A stretch of DNA of 64,000 nt, taken from assembly GCA_033964015.1 (NCBI GenBank), contig CM066919.1, forward strand, positions 4,058,101 through 4,122,100, given 5' to 3'. The notes beneath the pieces were generated by a model, which was not told the DNA's origin, searched no databases, and saw only the letters and a program-made list of their open reading frames with translations. The stretch's first letter is position 1; every line of letters starts with the position of its first letter. Shown here one piece after another: positions 54,946-64,000 of this stretch. The position numbers and the translations under genes are program-made. Source of the stretch: Scolanthus callimorphus (Eukaryota; Cnidaria; Anthozoa; Actiniaria; Edwardsiidae).

Positions 54946-56395
54946 ATTCACGAAGGGAAGGGAAAAGTGCGCCCCGCGGGACAGTTTGCCACGCCGTTTC
55001 TCTCACGACAAATTGTCTAGGGAAGGGAAAAAGTAGGAACCTAACAAAAGTATAATAACCCGGTTACCCCAGTCAGCGGGACAGTTTGCCACGCCGTTTC
55101 TCATATTCCTCTTCTTTTAGGTATTCACGACAAATTGTCTAGGGAAGGGAAAAGTAGGAACCTAACAAAAGTATAATAACCCGATTGTCCCAGTCCGCGG
55201 GACAGTTTGCCACGCCGTTTCTCATATTCCTCTTCTTTTTAGGTATTCACGACAAATTGTCTAGGGAAGGGAAAAAGTAGGAACCTAACAAAAGTATAAT
55301 AACCCGATTGTCCCAGTCCGCGGGACAGTTTGCCACGCCGTTTCTCATATTCCTCTTCTTTTTAGGTATTCACGACAAATTGTCTAGGGAAGGGAAAAAG
55401 TAGGAACCTAACAAAAGTACAATAACCCGATTGTCCAAGTCCGCAGGACAGTTTGCCACGCCGTTTCTCCTATTTCTCTTCTTGTTAAGTTTTCACGACA
55501 AATTGTCTAGGGAAGAGAAAAGTAGGAACCTAACAAAAGTATAATAACCCGGTTATGCCAGTCCGCGGGACAGTTTGCCACGCCGTTTCTCATATTTCTC
55601 TTCTTGTTAAGTATTCACGACAAATTGTCTAGGGAAGGGAAAAAGTAGGAACCTATATAATAACAAGACAACTTCCCTAGACAACTTGTCATGAATACTT
55701 AACAAGAAGAGAAATAGGAGAAACGGCGTGGCAAACTGTCCTGCGGACTTGGACAATCGGGTTATTATACTTTTGTTAGGTTCCTACTTTTTTCCTTCCC
55801 TAGACAATTTGTCGTGAATACTTAAAAAGAAGAGAAATAGGAGAAACGGCGTGGCAAACTGTCCCGCGGACTGGGACAATCGGGTTATTATACTTTTGTT
55901 AGGTTCCTACTTTTTCCCTTCCCTAGACAATTTGTCGTGAATACCTAAAAAGAAGAGGAATATGAGAAACGGCGTGGCAAACTGTCCTGCGGACTTGGAC
56001 AATCGGGTTATTATACTTTTGTATAATACTTTTGTATAATAAAAGTATAATAACCCGATTGTCCCAGTCCGCGGGACAGTTTGCCACGCCGTTTCTCCTA
56101 TTTCTCTTCTTGTTAAGTATTCACGACAAGTTGTCTAGGGAAGGGAAAAAGTAGGAACCTAACAAAAGTATAATAACCCGATTGTCCCAGTCCGTGGGAC
56201 AGTTTGCCACGCCGTTTCTCGTATTTCTCTTCTTTTTAGGTATTCACGACAAATTGTCCAGGGAAGGGGAAAAGTAGGAACCTAACAAAATATAATAACC
56301 CGGTTATCCCAGTCCGCGGGACAGTTTGCCACGCCGTTTCTCCTATTTCTCTTCTTGTTAAGTATTCACGACAAGTTGTCTAGTTTCACCAGTTG
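54946..56395. repeat. ~122-bp satellite array with an inverted block
   Basis: Direct units with GACAAATTGTCTAGGG at 55007, 55129, 55251, 55374, 55497 and 55619 (spacing 122-123), also containing GGGACAGTTTGCCACGCCGT and AGTATAATAACCCG. From about 55660 to 56035 three units run in the opposite orientation (AACGGCGTGGCAAACTGTCC), and from about 56040 to 56395 three are direct again. Both switch points are AT-rich (ATATAATAACAAGACAAC; TTGTATAATACTTTTGTATA). The array starts a few bases after the Ngaro 5' end. Confidence 0.88.
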
Positions 56396-56409
56396 TCTTG
56401 TAAAGAGTC

Positions 56410-59400
56410 TCATGGAAAAGAGCACCCATATAACATTATTCCTACCAGCTGAGGTGCTGGAGTCCTCCCAAGGAAACTACCACCAATCACATCATCTACA
56501 GATATATCGTCGTTGTGCTGGCTTAGCAAAGAGCTGATCTTTGACTTCATGGAAGTCATCTTGCTCCTCCACGTTTTCCTTTCCTTGGCAGTGCCTTAAA
56601 GGTGAAGAGGAAACATTGATTAATAAAAAAAATTGTCTCGAGCACACTGTGACAATGAAGGTATGACTCGCTCACTATTCACATTTCAACAACGTTTGAG
56701 TGCACACGAGCAAATTTGCGTAATTTTCTTGCAGTTGTCTCTCGAGAATAAAACAACATTTTTTGGCTTTTCAAGCAGTAAAATTGTCCAAAAACAAAGT
56801 AAAACTTTTATTTAGTCATGGTAAGCCAAGTGTTTGCAAATGTCCTGCGTTATCAAGGAGGTAAATTACACTCTCAACTTAGCGACCTAAACAGAAAATA
56901 AGGGCGTCACCATCTATGTCATCAATAGACCTCCTCGGCTTGGGCGTAATGTTTTACCCATTTCAGATCACGTGCCATTCCCATGAGTATTCTCTCTTTG
57001 TTTGGAATGATTCCATATTCATATGTTATCCTTCGATGCGTAGCAGAAAAAAGAAAGAAAGAATACCAGGCCTTCAACTCACCATTTCTCAAAAAATAGG
57101 GCCCTAAATATAGGGCATTTTTCCAAAATATATAGGGCCAATACAGGGCATCTAGAGAAAATATAGGGCAAAGATAGGGATAGGACATTGGTAAAACTTA
57201 TTCTCTACACAATTTATGCACAATAAGACTTTAAGCTTCAAGACTTTCAGCACATCGATGTTTCATGTGACAATAATGATGCAGGGCCCGACATCAACTT
57301 TTTTCAAGACATGCCATTGGCGGCTAAATAAAAAATTATTGTTGCCAAATAGTGAAGTTTGGCCGCCATAACAGAAATCTGGTCGCCATCGTTTTTTCTT
57401 CTGTTTGTTATAAGAGTTTTTTTCGCTAACTCTAAAAGTATTTGAGCTATTGTAGCTCAGGTTTCTTCCTTTTTAAGGCTGGTTTCCATATAGTCTTATC
57501 TGTCGTATCTGTCGTACAGTCAACCGTGAAACAAAAGAATAATTTCAATTTCCATTGTTTCACGATCGACTGATGCGACAGATACGACAGATAAGACTAT
57601 ATGAATACAGTAATTTGGCTGCATGTAGCTCCTGGTATTTCGTTTTTCATACCTTAGTAGAGCCGTGGCAAGCCTCCCCAAACTGTTTTTAGGGAAAGTT
57701 GTAACTCTTTTGCGCGCGAAGCGCGCCGAAAATTTAGAGTCCAGCATGTGAAATTACCGCATGTTTAAGAGAACTTTGATATGCAGGGTGCAAATCGCAT
57801 TGCCAAAATTCCACTTTCAATCTTTTCAAGAAAGGGTTCACGTTTTTGTGCAAAAAATCCAAAATATAGGGCATTTCAAGACAATATAGGGAAATATAGG
57901 AGAATCTGAACAATATAGGAAATATAGGGTCGGTTGAAGGCATGGAATACTCTTGGGAATGCCACGTGATCTGAAATGGGCAAAACAAACTGGCAAGCCG
58001 AGGAGGTCTATACAACACGAGATAGCTCCAACAAGATCATCCACTTAATTTCATCATACCAAGGCATTACAATTGCGTAAAATCGCCAAACGCAAAAGTG
58101 AATTTTGAGGTCGTCATTGGGTGGTTTTAGTTTAGTTTGGTTTGCCAAACTCGAGGAAAAACGAGAAATAGCGTCTTCATTATGATGCATGGTTCATGGT
58201 TTTACGTTTTGTAGAGCAACGTTAATTGAAATAGGTGTATACAAATAACTGCAAATTCAGAACATTTCATGAATAATACACAACTATTAGTATATATAAT
58301 AGGACTCCAAATAATTGGACAGTTGACAAAATGGATTTCGCACTGGCTATATAATTAATTACTTATACTGTACCTGCAGATTTATTCATAGAAGATGAAG
58401 CTTGAATATATGTAAAAACCGCTGCCTCGATCTGATCTTGAATGGAGGAGCGAAGCTCTGATACTAAAACAAAAACAAATTGGGGTTTCTTTTGTTTCTA
58501 CTTTTCCAAGTGTCGAAAAGCGCGTGAAAATACTATATAGCATATCAATTATAATTAATTATTTAATGAGAATGAAAGGCCTGACTGACCTGCAATGCTA
58601 GTTTTGGTATTTTTAAAAGACTTGTAATGCAGATAAGCTCAGGTTTAGAGGCAAACGACGGGCCACAGTCTACGGTATCGGTATCGATGTATGCATTCTG
58701 TTTGAATATTAACAAGTGTAATTACCTGGATTCAAATTCTAAATCAGTTATATATACATAATTGCTGTTTTTATCATAGACTCGTAAATTTGACCCGGCG
58801 GACTTGACTCGGGAAATGATTTACTCTTGCAAAATTAATTACAATGAAAGCTTCTTCGGCTGATATATTCTTATTTGTTATTTAATCAATTGATTAAATC
58901 TGTTGAACACTGGCAGTCAGAATTTGCTTCATGTGTAAAAAATATACATAATGAAGAATCATGCCGAAAAACATGAAAATGTTATTCACCTCGAGCGTAA
59001 TCTTGCACAGATTGTTTCCATTTAATGCAGTCCACTGTAGGAGAGAGTCCATTCTCTGCTACCACGTTAAGAAAGGCAGTTTCTGAGATGGTCTTCATTC
59101 TCAATGCCTATAAACACAAAGCCACAAAGCATGCACACACATAAATTAATACAACACACTGCCAACAAAATGAACCAAAATGCAAAGCTTCTTAATTGAA
59201 CAGTGCTATGTTTGCCTTCACTGGCTTCCCTTATACTGTAGATGTGTTTATGTTGAAATACAGGTTTTTTCCAGTTTTACAATGCCAATTCCATACAATA
59301 ATGAATGGGGTTATCGATGCATAATGGTTCTGTCACTAAAATAGTCTACTTTACTAACCAAGTGGAACACTCACTAAATGTGCCCCATTTTCAGAAAAGC

Positions 59401-62400
59401 CATATAGCTTTATTGATTGAAAGACAGGCTAATATCCAGGGGCCGGTTTCTAGAAGGCCAGTTAAGAGTTATCTGTAGACAAACGCTTATCCAACGGATA
59501 AATCCTGAACAAATCCTATACAACAGATAAGTTTTATCCGCCGCTAACTTTATCCAACCTTTCAGGAACCGGCACCAGCAGAATAATAACTACCTACAAT
59601 GAATAACGAGATCAGAATAGGAACTACATGTAAGCGGCATGAAAAAAATAATTTGCACTTCACAAAGGGGATCAAATCCCTGGCACACACAGGTGAGCAC
59701 TCTTGTAATTTAGCTGTTAAGCTATGAAAAGAGTATTAAACTGATTATTATTATTATTACATTATATAACAGGGGGCATGGGTGAAGAGTGTGAGAGATA
59801 CCACAGCAGATTTGGCAGAGCTTATGTCAGCTAAGAAAGGAGAGGACTATGCTACAACAGTCTCTTGGATACAATCCAGGGTCTCCTTCGCCATACTAAG
59901 ATCAGCTCTACTTTGCCTTAGAGGGCCCAGAACAGTTAAAAGGATGAAAACTAATATTCAAGAAGCAGACTTTGAACTAGATAGATGCCATGCTAACATC
60001 TAGGCCCCGGATGCTTATTAGTCTCTATTTTATTATCCATCATGTATTTGTAGTTTTTTTTCGTATCTTTTAAATTATCTATATTATAGTTGTTAATTAA
60101 ATATTGTAAGCAAAACTCTCTTAATTAAAAAAATGTTATTACTGTTATATGGAGTTAGTTCCCTTATATTGAATAAATTATTGTTATTATTATTATTATT
60201 ATTCCACCACCTGTGCTTTCTTGATGCAAGTGCAACAGAGAAAAGTATAAAATATGCTATCTGAACCAGTGACAGTACTAACCCTCTTATATCTCTTAAA
60301 CAAACTGGCGACCATCCCTGTGACTTTTCTCTTGTTCCATGCTAATGCATGCTCTGTCAATGCCTCTTCACGACCTAAACAGCCAGTTAAACAACCAGTT
60401 AACACCAAACTGCTGTACAGAATGTGGCCAATGACTATCAATCAATCAATCTAGCTATCTATCTATGGTAAAGACTGATGGCTAAAATGCTACCATGAGT
60501 ATACTAATCTTTTAACAGAATCACTTTACCCTTTGCACAAGTTAATTAACAATGCAAGGAACACTAGCAACTAAAAAAATGAGAGTGAAAAGACCCACCT
60601 TCGGGAAGCATATATTTTGTGGTATTTCCACATCTCGAGAAGTGTGAATTGATTTGTTCTACCTCCTCCCCTGTAGAACATGCAGCCCCATTCTGCCACC
60701 TTCCGCCCCACAACACCTGAAAAAAAAAAACAGAAAAGAAATTAGACCTACATGTAGTAGTTTCTATTTATTTTTGGAGGATTACTAAACAAGGCATTGA
60801 TCATGCACTGTTGAAGCCAGGATTCTGTAAGAACAGGGGTCCAAGCATGTTAATGCTTATTGTAAATGAAATGTATGCACTTGTACTGGTATACCGCAAA
60901 TTATCATATGGATATGTTCCATAATGATAGTATTGTTCCAAATGTTTACTGCGATGGACAGGACTCCTGGGCTCCCTTTAGCTATGACTATGCCTATGTA
61001 GGGAGATAAATTTTAAGGCAAAACATGCTGAAGCCCGGCCCTTGCATGGATGCATGAAAATTCCCAGATTAAACCATTTTTGTGAGAAAATTTTATTATT
61101 ATTGAACTTGCCCAAGGGCCGGAAATCATCACAGAGCGAGCATCTGGTTGACAAGAGAGCCATTCAGTTTCACGAAATGGTAAATCCACTTTCCGGTTGT
61201 ACAATTTTGGTCTGAAATCATACTACCAATCAAACTAAATTTTGAAATCATATTTTATTACATGCCTTATAACATGACATTCCTGCATTTTGATTGATTG
61301 AGAGGAGTGTGATTTCAGTGTAACAGTGTGATTTCAATCCTAAAGAAGTGTGATTTGAAGCCGCATTCAGAAATCCAAGAAAAATTTTGATTTTCTTACA
61401 GGTATTATTTTCAAAAGAGCAGCAAAAGTAAGCATAAAAAGAGCAAAATGCCTGAGAGTTCTGCAGGACTGATAAGTTTTTGCAAGTATTTTGCACACGC
61501 TTCTGATGTATCCAGCAGATCTGCTTCACATGCTGGTAATTTTGGTGGACAAAATTTACAGTGAGTGATCATATTATTATAAACAATTAATAACATGGTT
61601 TGTATGTGATATTTGGGATATATCCCACTAGTAATATGTCTAAAATGTTTGTAATTTCACTAGGCTTTGTCTCCTGAAATTACAAACATTTTAGACATAC
61701 CTCTTGGGATTTATCCCAAATATGACACTGCAAACAATGCTATTGCCTATACAAATTGCACTACACTCTTGATAAAGTATCAAACTGGCAATTCCAGCTG
61801 TGGCCTTTAGCATGCATGACTGAGAGAGCTGGCCGCATATTGCCTGGTAAACCAACTTTTCCAGCCCAAACCCAGTATCGACAAACGACATCCTGCCAGA
61901 AGAAAAGTACACCAGCAGGGGCCATTTTCTTTGTCTGGATGTAATGGGCATAACCATATATCTCTCCTCTGTACATATTTAGAGCCCACTGTGCCAATCC
62001 ATGACGGCATCCAGCGATTTCCATGCCAGTTTCATCAAGGCGACTAAATTTCTTTGGGGTATTGATGGCAGCACGCCAGGTTGTATCTCCACACTTATTA
62101 TCCTTTCCCTATGCACACAAATAAAGAAAACAATCATGGGAATTGTGTGTTTGCTACAATGTGTTGGGTATTAATTTGTGATATCTCATTCTACACAGTC
62201 AGATGGATTTTAAATTCTTTTGAAACAGGAATTTCATAAAACAGTTTATCATATGTAAGAAATCACAACAGAATTTGCATTTACAATTCTAGTGACTTGT
62301 TCTAAGAGCCTGCAGCAAACATTTTGCAATTCTGGAAGGTAGAAAAATGATTGCAATGCTGTTCCTGCAAGTTTTAATGCCCGAAATGTTCCCCTTTTAT

Positions 62401-63864
62401 CACCTTCTTTTTCTCTCTATTTCTTCTATAAAGCATCCTCACCTTTGACTTGGGCACTTTGGAGTAAACAAGCTGTATATGGTCATCAACAGCTTTTTTG
62501 TCTGCTATAAAGGTATCTCCATAGTAGGATGGTCTCTTCTGTCTAAAATTGAAAAAAATTCATGCTAAGATCTAGTTGGTGTCAGGTGAACAAGAACATC
62601 ATACTATTAATAATAATACTGCTGAATACAAGAACAATATTAACATACACTCCAGATGATTTGTATCGGTAGAGCTTCATGTTGCCATCTACATGGCATG
62701 AGTGTTGGTCAGCTGAGCATGGTGGGCAAATCATCCAATCATTTAAGCACATCTTGTTAAGTTCGAATTGGCAGAACTTCCACTCCTTAAATGACCGGGT
62801 GAAGGCAGAAGCATTGATCGTAGGAACCTGTAGTAATATAATTGCAATTTTGCTTTATGAGGAGAGAATCTGATATACACTTTTCTCCTTGGTCCATTAT
62901 TGTACCATTTCAAAATTTTAACCTTGATGATATTGTCCAAGTGTTCTTATTGATTGTTCTCATTGAGCTTGTTCTCCTTGATTTAACATGAAATAAACTC
63001 AACAAATTGAAATACCGGTAGTACCTCACCTTTGAACTGCTTAAAAATAATCATCTACTACAGAAGTTTTAGAGCCTGGTTCTTTTCAAAAATAAATAAT
63101 ACGCTATTAAGCTACACGATGATATGATACTCCTTGACACTCTGCATTCTTGCATTCGTGATGTACAGGACCCAACATTAATTTTTTTCGCTAACTTAAA
63201 GCCTACATGGTAGTAGCACAACCATAAAAATAAAGCATTGACAACAGACCGATAGAGGTGTGATTTGACTAGTAGGTAGCACGTAGCACACGTAAATCCG
63301 CTTTTGAAGTCTATGCTCTGCCACTGGAAAAGCATCAACAGTGCATGCATGAATACAGTGGGAGCCTCAGCTTGAAGTCTAAAAACTTGTGAATACCAAC
63401 AAGTTCAAAAAAGTTCTCTCAAGTTTGTCTTTGTCTCAAATGAAGCTTCATCAGTTCCCTGTCAGTCAATTCACAACATTTGCAACTTCAGACTGAGGCT
63501 CACACTGTATTTATGCACTGCTGAAGGCTATTCAGCTGTAGAGAAAAGAACTCTAAACTGGACTATTAATTAAAACCTTATGACTATGTGTAAGTTAGAG
63601 TGTTAGTGAAATATCCCTACAAGCCTACCCTGCCCTTTGCTTTTGATATATCCTCAAGAGACTTGACAAAGGAATTAGTTGAGCTTCCTGGTTGCCGCTT
63701 TTGCAGATGATCCAAGAGCTCAAATAAACTTTGCTGGAATACATAGGTTGTATCATCTGGGCTTCCTGGCCAGAACCCTTGAGAAACTATATCCTCCAAA
63801 GATCTTGTTCTTGTCCATCCACACCCTAAGCATTGTTGCTTGCTGTCACTTAAATCGTATCGAC
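56410..63864 (-). CDS. KDZ (Kyakuja-Dileera-Zisupton) transposase, nine exons
   Basis: Exons (minus): 63864-63629, 62827-62649, 62542-62443, 62108-61794, 60716-60599, 60374-60283, 59107-58990, 58463-58374, 56594-56410. Phases agree at all joins; only exon 4 lacks a GT donor (CAG-TTTGAT, as if one G were lost). Motifs: zinc ribbon [10 protein letters not shown] and [20 protein letters not shown] (exon 1); CPPC...[15 protein letters not shown] (exon 2); [18 protein letters not shown] (first Asp), [10 protein letters not shown] (second Asp) and [11 protein letters not shown] (exon 4); [20 protein letters not shown] (catalytic Glu, exon 5); [17 protein letters not shown] (exon 6). The C-terminal exons are helical and basic ([16 protein letters not shown]). 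This is the DDE-type KDZ family with its CxC zinc motif. About 477 residues are visible; the 5' exon(s) lie beyond the window. A GTAGGA donor at about 56444 could lead to a further exon lost to the satellite. Confidence 0.85.
56926..58010. mobile_element. 1085-bp inverted-repeat element in a KDZ intron
   Basis: Ends TAGACCTCCTCGGCTTG and complement CAAGCCGAGGAGGTCTA. The arms continue with ACCCATTTCAGATCACGTG and CATTCCCA-GAGTATTC, at least 75 bp. TA flanks suggest Tc1/mariner-type insertion. The interior has many AATATAGGG words (57100-57180, 57850-57930) and a nested hairpin element. Confidence 0.8.
57487..57603. mobile_element. Nested foldback element, 117 bp
   Basis: CATATAGTCTTATCTGTCGT at the left and its complement at the right make 29-bp near-perfect arms, continuing with CCGTGAAACA/TGTTTCACG. 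It lies inside the 1085-bp element. Confidence 0.85.
59770..60203 (+). pseudogene. Retroelement C-terminus and 3' UTR with (TTA)n tail
   Basis: The frame to 60003 encodes [20 protein letters not shown], then [20 protein letters not shown] and LRGPRTVKR. The xWIxxxxSFAILRSxLxCLRG pattern is one I know from C-termini of cnidarian/fish retroelement-like ORFs. A UTR and a (TTA)n tail (60181-60203) follow. It is inserted in the KDZ intron between exons 6 and 7, in the opposite direction. The class is uncertain. Confidence 0.45.
61599..61728. mobile_element. Foldback element, about 130 bp
   Basis: The inner arms ATGTCTAAAATGTTTGTAAT (61637-61656) and complement (61681-61700) belong to 23-bp perfect arms. 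Outer arms are ATATTTGGGATATATCCC versus GGGATTTATCCCAAATAT. It lies in the intron after KDZ exon 4, about 70 bp from the damaged donor. Confidence 0.8.
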
Positions 63865-64000
63865 CTAAAACAAAGTGCATTGTTTAACACAGATTGCTTT
63901 TACTTTTATCTTTTATTAAAATATACTCTAGCTGGTCTGATTACAAATTTTCGCCATTGTCAAAGATGCTTCAGTGTAAATTGTTTGAAATCTCATTAAT
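63865..64000 (-). other. Intron upstream of KDZ exon 1 shown
   Basis: The acceptor TTGTTTTAG precedes exon position 63864 and the joining phase is 1, so at least one more 5' exon lies beyond base 64000. Confidence 0.6.

Overview
This is eukaryotic DNA, most likely from an anthozoan cnidarian (coral or sea-anemone type). It is AT-rich with small GT-AG introns and very dense transposon remains. The combination of KDZ, Ngaro-type, PIF/Harbinger, P-like and tRNA-SINE families fits Anthozoa. The assignment rests on family recognition only; no species is claimed. There is no rRNA, CRISPR array or operon. Almost every coding stretch is a mobile-element gene or its remains, often one nested in another.

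Layout, 0-17 kb: a broken peptidase-like exon (59-449), then a decayed LINE on the minus strand (1.58-4.85 kb), then a decayed P-element-like gene (5.57-7.25 kb, minus). The 5' flank of the P-like gene resembles a 213-bp tandem repeat that resumes at 15.88-16.68 kb. The two parts are separated by a complete PIF/Harbinger transposon (7415-15873) with 15-bp terminal inverted repeats and a TTA target duplication. It carries a Myb/SANT-like gene (itself hit by a 273-bp MITE) and a DDE transposase facing it. Each arm holds an inverted ~1.9-kb hairpin-ended element. The left arm contains eleven ~128-bp units, each with a CRE-like palindrome and an E-box. A third, free copy of the 1.9-kb element (46584-48448) has its own array of eleven units at exactly 128-bp spacing.

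17-34 kb: a phase-consistent multi-exon gene with a coiled coil and a possible BEN domain (minus), LTR-retrotransposon-like remains (about 20.6-25.2 kb), then a tyrosine-recombinase retroelement (25.7-34.4 kb, minus). The recombinase gene is cut by a 6577-bp inverted-repeat element encoding a large protein of a family I cannot assign to a transposase class. This last element and the 1.9-kb hairpin elements are the best candidates for something undescribed.

34-50 kb: mostly non-coding DNA with foldback elements; a spliced gene with a 36-bp coding minisatellite (41.75-43.67 kb, plus); a convergent zinc-finger gene with frame breaks (44.40-45.16 kb, minus); and a LINE 3' end.

50-64 kb: a tRNA-derived SINE; a complete but frameshifted Ngaro-type retrotransposon (50882-54939, minus) with textbook split direct repeats; a ~122-bp satellite with an inverted block; and a nine-exon KDZ (Kyakuja-Dileera-Zisupton) transposase gene (63864-56410, minus) whose introns carry foldback elements and a retroelement 3' end. 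Its 5' exon(s) lie beyond the window.
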